Shown: positions 1 through 8,014 of the stretch, in pieces | How positions within the stretch are numbered: position 1 is the stretch's first letter | Layout: the number at the start of each line of letters is the position of its first letter | IMG/VR virus record: IMGVR_UViG_3300042558_003569 | Span: 1 to 30,966 of that record | Origin: a virus | Reading direction: 5' to 3' (one strand) | DNA: 30,966 bases | Position numbers and translations under genes: made by a program | The notes under the pieces: model-generated | Seen by the model: the letters and a program-made list of their open reading frames with translations, nothing else | Database searches by the model: none | What the model was told of the DNA's origin: nothing

Positions 1-1135
1 TCAATACACTAATTGGTTTTAAAACATTCTGTAAGAAGAAATCTTTTTCGGTGTCAGTTATCTCAAAACCATCTTTAGGTTTAGCTGAGATAAAAACTTT
101 ACCAAAAACTGGCGGATCATTTTCTTCTCCACCCCAAACGTTTACAGCCTCAAACTGTGGATACTTCTGTTGAATTAATTTGATATAGTCGTTTTTGGTA
201 ACAGCACGATTCTGTGAAATGTATTGTAGTGGTGCAGCAAATCGAATCTCATCAACAGTTTCACGTGTTCGACCACCAGCAGCAACAGTAACGGTGTTGA
301 TTGTAAAACCGGAGAGAAAATTAATTGCTGCAGATCCAGTGAAGTTTGCTGCTCGATTTGCATCTTCACCATTGCTAATTAGATATCTTATTGTCAAAAC
401 ACCACCATCAGGAAGTTTCTTTCCAATGATATCATCTCCAAAGTAAATTTGATATTTACCGTTTTGCCCTTCTTGTATGAAGTAAGTCTTGGAATCAGCA
501 GTTAACGAAATTGAATCATCAACAGGATTATAAATCACTGTTTCTGTATTGGACGAACTTTGTTGTACTGAAACACGCAAAGTTGATGTGTCTACCTTAA
601 CATCAGGTATCTCATAAATTTGTTTAGGATTACTAATATTCGAATGTGTGTAGGAATATGAAAGCAACTTGCCTTCAAAAATTTCCATGTCATTATACAC
701 AAAGTTTGTTCCAGTTTTTGAAACAGTATGGTCTTGTAACGTGACAAATGTGTAAATTTTACCATCAACAGGACCACTGATAAATGTGTATCCACGTGGT
801 ATCGTTAAGTAATCTTCTTGGTAAGTTGAACCATTAATTGTTACATCTATAACAGCCTTTGATGCTCTATTGGAACGTGGTGTATAACCGAGTTTCTTAG
901 CATGAGATACAACCGAGTTTCTCAATAATGCGGTATCTAAGAAACCTTCATTTGCAACCATATTCAGATAGTACGCATTATAGTGCGTGTTGTATGCTAA
1001 AATATCCAAAAGAACACTTAAGCCAGCACCCTCAAAATCATAATCGGAGAACTCCGTTTGTTGTCTGAGGAATGTTTTTAAATTGGTCTTGATTGTATCA
1101 AAATCAAGTTCGGTTACTCTTAAACGATTTGCCAT
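1..1135 (-). CDS. gp6: Baseplate wedge subunit gp6 (5' part; cut by window edge)
   Basis: The reading frame is open from ATG at 1135 to the left edge, so about 378 N-terminal residues of a protein that is 660 residues in T4 are present. The N-terminus reads MANRLRVTELDFDTIKTNLK. It is followed by the strongly conserved gp6 stretch with FLRQQTEFSDYDFEGAG, then DILAYNTHYNAYYLNMVANE and LLRNSVVSHAKKLGYTPRSN. In T4, gp6 forms the dimeric ring that joins the baseplate wedges around the hub and drives sheath contraction. The start codon directly abuts the gp25 stop (TAAATG), so the two are probably translationally coupled. It is the last gene of the minus-strand baseplate operon in this window. Confidence 0.93.
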   Translation of the reverse strand, partial: MANRLRVTELDFDTIKTNLKTFLRQQTEFSDYDFEGAGLSVLLDILAYNTHYNAYYLNMVANEGFLDTALLRNSVVSHAKKLGYTPRSNRASKAVIDVTINGSTYQEDYLTIPRGYTFISGPVDGKIYTFVTLQDHTVSKTGTNFVYNDMEIFEGKLLSYSYTHSNISNPKQIYEIPDVKVDTSTLRVSVQQSSSNTETVIYNPVDDSISLTADSKTYFIQEGQNGKYQIYFGDDIIGKKLPDGGVLTIRYLISNGEDANRAANFTGSAAINFLSGFTINTVTVAAGGRTRETVDEIRFAAPLQYISQNRAVTKNDYIKLIQQKYPQFEAVNVWGGEENDPPVFGKVFISAKPKDGFEITDTEKDFFLQNVLKPISVL

Positions 1136-1540
1136 TTATCGTACTCGTTCTAGGAAAAAATTAATTGTTACGGGATCTGTCATATTCATAATATAGAATT
1201 CCATACGAACACTAAAACCATTATTGTCCATATCAGGTAAGATATCTAGGGTTTTAATCTGTGCTCTTGGTTCGTAATTTTGAACAACCTGTCTAATCTC
1301 TCTTTCCATCGATATTGCGGTAATCTTATCGAGGTTTTCAAAAAGCAAGCGTCTTACGTTAGAACCCAAATCAGGTTGAAACGGTCTTTCGTAATGGTTA
1401 GTCATCATCAGATTCTTAATTGAATTGATAACTGCCATTTCGTCCTTATGTTTATTGATATCTTTCCGCACTGGATGTATCAAAAAATTAAGGTCCAAAT
1501 CTTTATATTGTCTGGTTGTGGATGAAATTACTGTGGCCAT
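1136..1540 (-). CDS. gp25: Baseplate wedge subunit gp25
   Basis: This is a 134-residue protein of the GPW/gp25 family (T4 gp25 is 132 residues). The family signature is visible at about residues 37-70: a helix with NSIKNLMMTN, then YERPFQPDLGSNVRRLLFEN, with the conserved E51-R-P-F core. In contractile machines gp25 (TssE in type VI secretion) binds gp6 and the first sheath ring and is the nucleation point of the sheath. No Shine-Dalgarno sequence is visible. A late-promoter-like GATAAATA ends only 4 nt upstream of the ATG. The stop abuts the gp6 start. Confidence 0.93.
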   Translation of the reverse strand: MATVISSTTRQYKDLDLNFLIHPVRKDINKHKDEMAVINSIKNLMMTNHYERPFQPDLGSNVRRLLFENLDKITAISMEREIRQVVQNYEPRAQIKTLDILPDMDNNGFSVRMEFYIMNMTDPVTINFFLERVR

Positions 1541-1544
1541 ATCT

Positions 1545-1552
1545 TATTTATC
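1545..1552 (-). promoter_or_regulatory. Late-promoter-like -10 (GATAAATA) at gp25
   Basis: On the minus strand GATAAATA differs from the T4 late consensus TATAAATA at one position. It ends 4 nt before the gp25 ATG, so a transcript starting at the usual distance would begin at or inside the start codon. The spacing is the same as at the perfect TATAAATA upstream of the gene at 8015. It may be a chance AT-rich match. Confidence 0.35.
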
Positions 1553-1556
1553 TATG

Positions 1557-2408
1557 TTACCCAACGTTATTTTTGTATTTGTCTGTGCCAACCAGATTGT
1601 TTATCAAGTATTTTTGGGTATTACCAATTCGCCCAAGCTGGTTGATTTTGTTATAATCTTCCAAAATATTCAATGAATTCCTGTAAAAGTTCCAATCATG
1701 CAATCTTCTGGTAGACAATAATGTATTAGCTGCCAAAACATTTGCAGTTATGGTTGTGATAAGATTTGCCGATAAATTAGATACATTTGAAGAGGTTGGA
1801 GTTTCTCCACCAACAACTTCAATGCGAACACTATTTCTGACTGTCACAAGGTCATTAATAATATTGTTAGCATTTGCAGTAATTTCATCAGAAATAAACA
1901 AACTAGTAAAATTGCCTAACAAAGGAACTGTGTTTGCAACACCATCGGTTGAACTAGTCAACAATAAAATTTGTTCACCGGCACTAACTGCCTTGTTGTA
2001 GTCTGGAAAATGAGTAAGCACATTGGAAGTGTCCGAAATATTAGCTCTTGCTTCCGTGACACCAGAGATATTTGATGTATGACTCAAATAGTTTCTAATT
2101 TCAATAATCAAATTTGTTAAATTGGCCTTCATTGCTGTGCCAGAACCATTGTCGAAAGTGTCAATGCTTTGAACAATCTGATTCATCGTATTAACGTTAT
2201 CACTTAATCTCGCAGTAACGTTAATCATTGGATTTTTAAAATAATCTGTTTTGACAATACTACCATTTGCCAATTCATCTTTTTGCCATGTCTCAAGTCT
2301 AACTGGTGCGGCTTTTAGATAACTCTTTGTATTGTCGGAAAGATTAATTGCATCTCCAAACTTACCTGTATCAAAACTAAAATTTAATCTCTCATATATG
2401 CTTGCCAT
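1557..2408 (-). CDS. Putative virion structural protein, unknown function
   Basis: A 283-residue protein I do not recognise. It starts with MASIYERLNFSFDTGKFGDA behind a good ribosome-binding site (GAGGT, 7 nt from ATG). The composition is rich in Asn, Thr and Ser with long predicted helices (about residues 85-170 and 225-275). No Cys, transmembrane or enzymatic motif is apparent. It lies between the spike gene (12 bp upstream) and gp25 (16 bp downstream) in a run made up otherwise of baseplate genes, so a baseplate or hub role is inferred from position only. T4 has no obvious equivalent at this place. Confidence 0.7.
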   Translation of the reverse strand: MASIYERLNFSFDTGKFGDAINLSDNTKSYLKAAPVRLETWQKDELANGSIVKTDYFKNPMINVTARLSDNVNTMNQIVQSIDTFDNGSGTAMKANLTNLIIEIRNYLSHTSNISGVTEARANISDTSNVLTHFPDYNKAVSAGEQILLLTSSTDGVANTVPLLGNFTSLFISDEITANANNIINDLVTVRNSVRIEVVGGETPTSSNVSNLSANLITTITANVLAANTLLSTRRLHDWNFYRNSLNILEDYNKINQLGRIGNTQKYLINNLVGTDKYKNNVG

Positions 2409-2420
2409 AATATTACCTCA

Positions 2421-3251
2421 TTACATTAGTGAAAAGGGTGGGCCGGTCACTGGTTTTGCTGGATGCGTGTGTGTATTATATATTGCTCGCATCATTTCCA
2501 TTGATCCACGAATGTCCATTACTTGTCCACCAAAAACTACGGGAGCGGACACTTCGGCTCCAGCAGTAATGTTTGTTGTAGCAGTCACCATTGTTGGTAT
2601 TGCAACATCTAATCCTGCGGCAACACCACCAAGTAGTGTTACAAATCCTAAAGGCCCAGCTCTCATGCCTGTACCAGCATTAACTTTAGTTTGAGATGTA
2701 ATCATATCAGCACTTAATGCACCAGATACGACCAAGTCACCTTGTAAGTATAGATGGTCACCCGTTGCAAGTTTCATACGACCTGTAGCTGGATCACCAC
2801 AACCAACTGTCATATCACCATTCGATATTATTGAAGATGTTTTACCAACAGTTTGAGTTAATTTACCACCAACTTCTAAGATATAATCTCCAGCAATTTT
2901 TTCATATTTGTCACCTTTAACATGTACGATTGAATTTCCTTCTATTGTAATATTACACACACCGGAAATAATAACATTGTTGTGTTTGGCAATAATCTCA
3001 TAATTATCACCGACAATCTTATTGATTCTTGTTCCATCAGATTGTATTTCAAAGAAAGTACCAACACCATCAGTTTGAGCTCCGCCGTGTTGGAGGCGTA
3101 TCCTCTCACGTCCTGGAGTATCATCCAATTCAAAGCTATGACCAGATTCGGTTATAGTTGCATGATTGTATGGGTATTTTGGCAACGTTTCATCGTTTGC
3201 CTGCGATTCGGGTTCCGTCCACGAATAATCATCAGATGGTTTTGTTGCCAT
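2421..3251 (-). CDS. Central spike / gp5 C-terminal beta-helix protein with HxH tip
   Basis: This 276-residue protein looks like the needle part of gp5/VgrG as a separate polypeptide. Residues 34-56 carry the linker motif typical of gp5 and VgrG (TESGHSFELDDTPGRERIRL). Residues 75-190 are short beta-repeats with recurring GD and VGG turns, such as KIVGDNYEII and KIAGDYILEVGGK, as in intertwined trimeric beta-helices. The C-terminus has NTHTHP at 259-264. Paired HxH histidines coordinate the tip iron in known phage spike apices such as P2 gpV. No lysozyme domain is present. It lies 1 bp downstream of the OB-fold hub gene, which supplies the missing N-terminal part. Confidence 0.87.
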   Translation of the reverse strand: MATKPSDDYSWTEPESQANDETLPKYPYNHATITESGHSFELDDTPGRERIRLQHGGAQTDGVGTFFEIQSDGTRINKIVGDNYEIIAKHNNVIISGVCNITIEGNSIVHVKGDKYEKIAGDYILEVGGKLTQTVGKTSSIISNGDMTVGCGDPATGRMKLATGDHLYLQGDLVVSGALSADMITSQTKVNAGTGMRAGPLGFVTLLGGVAAGLDVAIPTMVTATTNITAGAEVSAPVVFGGQVMDIRGSMEMMRAIYNTHTHPAKPVTGPPFSLM

Positions 3252-3252
3252 A

Positions 3253-4323
3253 TTAATTAGTTGTAAATTTAGTTATATCAGTTGTAGTTGATGTTGGGCT
3301 CACACTGGATAGGTATGTATTCAACGTTTCTCCTGCAGCTGCAATATCAGTTGAACTACCTGGAGTAGTTAATGCTTGAATTACAGCAACAGGTGCCGCA
3401 ACAACTTTTAAACTAGCCGTATAAATCTCTCCAGCTGCTGTCTTTACATCATTGAAGGCTGCAATAGCTTCTGAAAAATCTGTTGTACCACCCAATGAAA
3501 ATAAATCCGATAAACCTGAAGTCAAAGATGCTACCAATTCAGACAAACATTGTTTTAACAAAGCATACAGTTTTAAAGGCAAACTATTAATATAATCAAT
3601 CATTGCTCTAACTCTTTTTGCAAAATCAACAATTACGGTTGCAAGGTCTGCCAATTCAGATATAGATTTAGCAATATTGCTTAACTCTCGAGCAAGTATT
3701 TTTGCTTGTTCAATCCAATAAACCGTTTCACCACTAGGTGTAAGTCCTAAAGATTTTAATAAAAGTTTAATAGCATCTCGAATCTTTGTGACAAATTCAG
3801 TAAATTTCAATCTTTCCAAAGCAGCATTACGTTTCATCAATCCAGCAACATCACAAACGTGTTGTCTATTTTGATTTGCTTTATGTATTGTTGTTTGTTC
3901 CAACAATTTTAAGTCTTGCATACCAACATATGGTTTTGCTGGTATACCAATTTGTTCATACACAACACCTTTAGCACATATTGGTGCTGCAGCTTTTTGT
4001 GCAGGTGTTCTTGGATCATTGAAACCAATTTGTGGATTTGGTTCAGTCAATCTAATACCTGAAAGAACTCCCATCACAACAGGATGTTCAGCGTTATTAT
4101 CTAAAAAGTATCCGTGTACATAATCACCTTCTCTGGGTAACATTATAGACAACATTGATGTTGGTGGCATCGATATTAAAGCCCAAGGTAAAGCTTCCGT
4201 TGGTACTGCCGTTTTACTGTCGGGATGAATTCCCATAATGCGAACTCTCACCCGCATCTTTAATGGATCAAATCTATCCTCAACGACACCTTGCCAAAAA
4301 AGTGAAGTGTAATTATTCCCCAT
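3253..4323 (-). CDS. gp5: Baseplate hub gp5-like OB-fold protein lacking lysozyme
   Basis: A 356-residue protein. Residues 1-90 match the gp5/VgrG OB-fold domain (LFWQGVVEDRFDPLKMRVRV, then LPREGDYVHGYFLDNN and HPVVMGVLSG). In T4 the OB fold is followed by a T4-lysozyme-like domain and then the beta-helix. Here residues about 130-345 are instead a long, mostly helical region without an E/D/T catalytic arrangement, and the beta-helix is in the next gene. It probably trimerises on the gp27-like hub and carries the spike. The start overlaps the end of the gp27-like gene by 11 nt and has a GGC-containing weak ribosome-binding site. Confidence 0.85.
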   Translation of the reverse strand: MGNNYTSLFWQGVVEDRFDPLKMRVRVRIMGIHPDSKTAVPTEALPWALISMPPTSMLSIMLPREGDYVHGYFLDNNAEHPVVMGVLSGIRLTEPNPQIGFNDPRTPAQKAAAPICAKGVVYEQIGIPAKPYVGMQDLKLLEQTTIHKANQNRQHVCDVAGLMKRNAALERLKFTEFVTKIRDAIKLLLKSLGLTPSGETVYWIEQAKILARELSNIAKSISELADLATVIVDFAKRVRAMIDYINSLPLKLYALLKQCLSELVASLTSGLSDLFSLGGTTDFSEAIAAFNDVKTAAGEIYTASLKVVAAPVAVIQALTTPGSSTDIAAAGETLNTYLSSVSPTSTTTDITKFTTN

Positions 4324-5650
4324 AATAAATTGCCTTTTCTTGTTCTGGTGTGCTATTGAAAACTGTTTTGTTATCTTTACCGATATAATTTGAAGAATCC
4401 GTTACTGCTTCAACCACAACTTCATGCATATTTGGACGAATGATGTGTCTTGTTGCAATAATTAAATATTTACCATACAATGATGAATCAAAAGGATTTT
4501 CTCCATCAACCAAAACACTTTTCTTTGGTACATCCAAATCAACACAAAAACCTGATGAAATTTTAAAGTTTCCAGGTAGAACTAATTTAACACGTTTGGA
4601 AAATAAATTTTGAAAAATGGCTTCTCTCTGGAAGATATAATTCTCAGTATCATCATCTAATGATACTGACGTTGGATCATTCTCTTTAATATAATCGCTG
4701 GTTTTTCTATTTGCAAATGATGGATAAGTTACGATTCTAGAATCATACATTTCTGTTTGAAATGTGCCAGCTCTATTTCTTATTAAAGAAACATTTGGTG
4801 TTTTATTTGCATGTTGACCGTTATCATACATCTCTTTGAATGTGTAATTATTTTCTTGCACTGTTCCTGTTAACGGATCAAATGCAATCATTTTTCCAGC
4901 ATAAACACCAGATTTGGTGTTTCGCATAAAGTCATTTTGTGTAATAACCTCAAAACTTCTTGCACCAGTAAACTCTTCCGATATGTTATCTGAAATATTT
5001 TTTACACTAAAATTGACTCTCGTTAAACTTGGAAAAGAAAATAGTGTTGACAAATTGGTAAAATTAAATCCCATTCTGTTTTCAAAAAATAAGAAACCTG
5101 GTGATTGATTTCCATCAACTGCACGGGTCGCAAGCCATTGTAGAGCAACCAATGGTTCTAAAGCTGGCACAAGAATTTTTCTTACACCTACCGAAGACGA
5201 AAAAATTCCTATCTTTTTGACACCCAAATAATCATTTAAAATCCTAACTGCTGCGTCAGAATAAGTCAGATTATAATAATGTTGCACTTTTTGTTGCAAC
5301 GAAAAAATGTGTTCATCCGAAACAAAGTGTAACACATACATCTCACTTGTTTGATTAACAGCTATTCGATTTGATTGTTTATATATTCGAAATGATTTTT
5401 GTATCAATAAGTTATCTTCATCTTTACCAATTTTAACCAGCAATACTTCCGAACCATCAAATATTAATTGTTCGGATAAACCAACAGCATCACGAATTAA
5501 AATGTTACCACTCATGGTTTGGTTCAAAATCGAATCAAAAATGTTTATTTCTTCAAATTTATCTTTGATATCCACATAACCAATTTTAGTCACCAAAGTT
5601 AATTCGGTGATGGTATATTGTGTTGTTTCTAAAATATTTAATTCAGACAT
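4313..5650 (-). CDS. gp27: Baseplate hub gp27-like protein
   Basis: This 445-residue protein fits the hub (gp27, Mu gp44, VgrG N-terminal) class in position and pattern. Its N-terminal tube-like beta domain reads VDIKDKFEEINIFDSILNQ, with MSGNILIRDAVGL at about residues 46-58. Next comes a segment about FRIYKQSNRIAVN and a conserved mid-part VRKILVPALEPLVALQWLAT. The C-terminal beta domain ends with KYLIIATRHIIRPNMHEVVV, a pattern typical of hub proteins. It should form the trimeric ring between tail tube and spike. It is followed by the OB-fold hub gene (11-nt overlap) and preceded by gp53 (TAATG overlap). Confidence 0.82.
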   Translation of the reverse strand: MSELNILETTQYTITELTLVTKIGYVDIKDKFEEINIFDSILNQTMSGNILIRDAVGLSEQLIFDGSEVLLVKIGKDEDNLLIQKSFRIYKQSNRIAVNQTSEMYVLHFVSDEHIFSLQQKVQHYYNLTYSDAAVRILNDYLGVKKIGIFSSSVGVRKILVPALEPLVALQWLATRAVDGNQSPGFLFFENRMGFNFTNLSTLFSFPSLTRVNFSVKNISDNISEEFTGARSFEVITQNDFMRNTKSGVYAGKMIAFDPLTGTVQENNYTFKEMYDNGQHANKTPNVSLIRNRAGTFQTEMYDSRIVTYPSFANRKTSDYIKENDPTSVSLDDDTENYIFQREAIFQNLFSKRVKLVLPGNFKISSGFCVDLDVPKKSVLVDGENPFDSSLYGKYLIIATRHIIRPNMHEVVVEAVTDSSNYIGKDNKTVFNSTPEQEKAIYYGE

Positions 5651-6297
5651 TAGGCAATCGTATTTCTGAATTCTTGCTCAAAACTTTTTGCAAATTCTGG
5701 CCGAAGAATATCAATTGTTCGTTTAGATTCATTCGTATCTATTTCATATTCATAATAAGATATTGAAGATTTTGTTGTTGTTATTGTAACGTTAGAGGAA
5801 TCATATAATGTATATACAACAGTTGATGTTGTATTTGTATTTGCAAATGTTGCCGCATCAATAATAATTGTTTCTGTAGTATCACTACCACCTGGTAAGG
5901 AACGTGTTTCTGTTATGTAGTATGAATGTGTGTGTGATTTTGACCACGCCAATCCTGTTCCTGTGTTTGCAGTATTTGCATATGTGACACCACGATATTT
6001 GATATCAATATATTTTGTTAAGTCATTATAACGCAAAGGCCAATCAAATTGTGGATTCTTAATATTATTTACAGCAAGAATTATCCAGTGTTTTTCTGGA
6101 GAACCATATAATTTATCAGCAATCATTTCTGGTGTTTCACCATCAAATATATCGTATTTGTAATACATTATCAATTGTTCTTTTGATGTTGCATTAATTG
6201 AAAAACGTGACATTATATTTGTCACAGTATCCAATGATGAGTTGCCATCCGATAAGTAGTAGGATGTTTTTGGGAAGTAATTAAAATATTTTGCCAT
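5650..6297 (-). CDS. gp53: Baseplate wedge subunit gp53
   Basis: A 215-residue protein (T4 gp53 is 196). Residues 1-95 contain the gp53 family core: YFPKTSYYLSDGNSSLDTVT, then YYKYDIFDGETPEMIADKLY and GSPEKHWIILAVNNIKNPQF, a LysM-like fold. The Thr/Asn-rich part after residue 105 is a variable insertion, and the end returns to IDILRPEFAKSFEQEF, as in relatives. In T4, gp53 clamps gp6 and gp25 at the wedge-hub contact and completes the wedge. Stop and start overlap as TAATG with the gp27-like gene. No clear Shine-Dalgarno sequence is seen. Confidence 0.9.
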   Translation of the reverse strand: MAKYFNYFPKTSYYLSDGNSSLDTVTNIMSRFSINATSKEQLIMYYKYDIFDGETPEMIADKLYGSPEKHWIILAVNNIKNPQFDWPLRYNDLTKYIDIKYRGVTYANTANTGTGLAWSKSHTHSYYITETRSLPGGSDTTETIIIDAATFANTNTTSTVVYTLYDSSNVTITTTKSSISYYEYEIDTNESKRTIDILRPEFAKSFEQEFRNTIA

Positions 6298-6308
6298 GAT
6301 TGTTTAAA

Positions 6309-7526
6309 TTATTCATCGAGATTCATCAATGAACTTCTTTCAGCTTGAGAATAAAAACTTCGGCCATCTGTATTTTGTTTGTTTATTTCCTGTTTTGTCA
6401 TAATTCGTGTTTCTTTAAATACTAAACCCATTCTAATACCAACAGGCATACCTGTTCCACCTTTTTTTGGAATACCATTCTCTTCAAAAACTTCATATGC
6501 GGCAAATCCATTTGGTGCGTAGTCAACATCTATAGTTGATAATACACAAGTTGAAACTTTTGGTATATTAGGATTAACTGTTCCATTATAGTAAAATTCA
6601 ATGTCAAATTCTGAAGGAGGTACTAAGAAATAACCACCTAAACCGCCAGCAGAATTATTGCCCAAAACTTCTGGCGCTTGATGAAATTGTATGCGCTGAA
6701 TAATGTTTTGCACTTCTTTTGCTTCTATCCGAGTTCTTGGATAAAACATAAAGTCAAAACGAAAACTTCTAAATTCGGGTGAGGAGTATATAACTTCCAT
6801 CATTGGATTAACAGTTGTTCCGGTAAATCCAGCAAACAATGCTCGTCCAGCATTACCAGTTAAATTTGCAATAGCATTTAAAACAAATGGTGTGGCATTT
6901 TTCAAACCTTCACCCACTCTATCAGAAAGACTGGCATCACTCGATATAAATTTTGATATTCCTGAAATTCCAGCTCCTATCAAAGCTGCATTTCCACCAC
7001 CAAGTTCTAATCCAGTATAATTTTGTGATTGTGAAAATGCTAATGTGTCTGGCATATACAAAGCAATAGTATCTGTTGTGCGGCGCACTGTTCTAAATCC
7101 AGTTTTATTAAAACTATTCAGGTTTGAAGTTAAATATTTGCCAACGTCATTGAGCACTGGACCAGCAACTGTACCAGCTTTACGTACTACTTCATTAGAG
7201 GCAATAATTTTATCAACTGCTTCTTTGAGTTCTATAGCAGCATTCGAATATATGCCTCCAATGTCAGCTGCACCACCATTAGATTGGTTCAAATCATTTC
7301 GTTGAAGGTGAGCAGTAACTTCATCTCCAGATGGTACTCCTGGAAATTGTGTTCGTACTTGTTCATTGATATGTAACACCATATAATGACCTTTATCAAG
7401 TTCACCCAAATCTAGAGGATAACGCAAAGTGTTTGTCTTATATTTGTTTGATACAAGGTTTTGTTGTGCAGTCGATTGCCTGTTCTGTGATTTGAATTGT
7501 ATGTCCGTAAGCGTGAATAGTGCCAT
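6309..7526 (-). CDS. gp48: Baseplate tail-tube cap gp48
   Basis: A 405-residue protein with features of the gp48 family. The N-terminus includes NTLRYPLDLGELDKGHYMVL. The C-terminal tube-like domain includes MMEVIYSSPEFRSFRFDFMF, YPRTRIEAKEVQNIIQRIQF, then YFLVPPSEFDIEFYYNG and STIDVDYAPNGFAAYEV. A Gly/Ala-rich helical stretch at about 170-235 (IGAGISGISKF) is typical. In T4, gp48 and gp54 cap the hub and start tube assembly. It is the first gene of the minus baseplate operon, with TTGAGGT as ribosome-binding site and a consensus late promoter just upstream. Confidence 0.87.
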   Translation of the reverse strand: MALFTLTDIQFKSQNRQSTAQQNLVSNKYKTNTLRYPLDLGELDKGHYMVLHINEQVRTQFPGVPSGDEVTAHLQRNDLNQSNGGAADIGGIYSNAAIELKEAVDKIIASNEVVRKAGTVAGPVLNDVGKYLTSNLNSFNKTGFRTVRRTTDTIALYMPDTLAFSQSQNYTGLELGGGNAALIGAGISGISKFISSDASLSDRVGEGLKNATPFVLNAIANLTGNAGRALFAGFTGTTVNPMMEVIYSSPEFRSFRFDFMFYPRTRIEAKEVQNIIQRIQFHQAPEVLGNNSAGGLGGYFLVPPSEFDIEFYYNGTVNPNIPKVSTCVLSTIDVDYAPNGFAAYEVFEENGIPKKGGTGMPVGIRMGLVFKETRIMTKQEINKQNTDGRSFYSQAERSSLMNLDE

Positions 7527-7549
7527 ATATACCTCAAGTTATTACTTAT

Positions 7550-7557
7550 TATTTATA
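7550..7557 (-). promoter_or_regulatory. T4-type late promoter TATAAATA (minus operon)
   Basis: TATAAATA on the minus strand is identical to the T4 late -10 recognised by the gp55-type sigma factor. The predicted start near 7544 leaves an 18-nt leader containing GAGGT before the gp48 ATG at 7526. It stands in the 35-bp divergent gap between gp48 and gp4, exactly where a promoter for the minus baseplate genes is needed. The window also encodes gp33 and DsbA, the accessory factors of this system. Confidence 0.85.
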
Positions 7558-7561
7558 CCAC

Positions 7562-8002
7562 ATGACCAGACAAACCTACAAAGGTGTATTCAAACCTAAA
7601 AACCCACAGAAATATAAAGGTGATCCAAGCAACATTATTTATCGTTCAAGCTGGGAAAAGATGGTGATGAAATACCTCGATGACAATCCGGGTGTAATTT
7701 GGTGGGGGTCTGAGGAGTTGCCCATTCCTTACAGAAGTCCGATTGACCAAAAAATGCATCGTTACTTTCCAGATTTCATCGTCAAGGTCAGGCGGAAAGA
7801 CGGTCTGGTGATGACGTATTTGTGGGAGGTTAAGCCATATTCACAAACGAAGATGCCAGTGCAGAAACGTAAGACACAAAGGTTTATCCAAGAGGCGGCA
7901 ACATATGCGGTAAATCAAGAAAAGTGGAGAGCTGCCGATATCTTTTGCCGAGAGCATGGGTGGCAATTTCAAATCATAACTGAAAAAGAACTAGGCATCT
8001 AG
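7562..8002 (+). CDS. gp4: Head completion protein gp4 (TnsA-like nuclease fold)
   Basis: A 146-residue protein (T4 gp4 is 150). It contains IIYRSSWEKMVMKYLDDNP with E32, then RYFPDFIVKV with D71 and LWEVKPYS with E89 and K91. This gives the E...D...ExK pattern of TnsA/PD-(D/E)XK endonucleases. gp4 closes the filled head and may trim packaged DNA before tail joining. I chose ATG 7562: 14 codons upstream are open to an ATG at 7520, but that would overlap the divergent gp48 start and add a non-family extension. No Shine-Dalgarno sequence is visible. The stop TAG runs into a late promoter. Confidence 0.88.
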   Translation: MTRQTYKGVFKPKNPQKYKGDPSNIIYRSSWEKMVMKYLDDNPGVIWWGSEELPIPYRSPIDQKMHRYFPDFIVKVRRKDGLVMTYLWEVKPYSQTKMPVQKRKTQRFIQEAATYAVNQEKWRAADIFCREHGWQFQIITEKELGI

Positions 8003-8010
8003 TATAAATA
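8003..8010 (+). promoter_or_regulatory. T4-type late promoter TATAAATA (plus operon)
   Basis: A perfect TATAAATA lies right after the gp4 stop. It is followed after only 4 nt (CGGC) by the ATG at 8015, so the predicted transcription start falls at the start codon itself. It would serve the gp54-gp26-gp51-tape measure run, while the 8015 gene would be read from a leaderless mRNA or from transcripts coming through gp4. Confidence 0.75.
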
Positions 8011-8014
8011 CGGC

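Noticed and set aside
5281-5300. GTTGCACTTTTTGTTGCAAC in the gp27-like gene as another copy of the element
   Set aside because: The spacing between GTTGC and GCAAC is 10, not 6, and it lies within conserved coding sequence with no promoter nearby.
7520-7561. Upstream start adding 14 residues to gp4
   Set aside because: It would overlap the divergent gp48 start and its promoter. The family begins near MTRQTYKG, and no ribosome-binding site is seen there.
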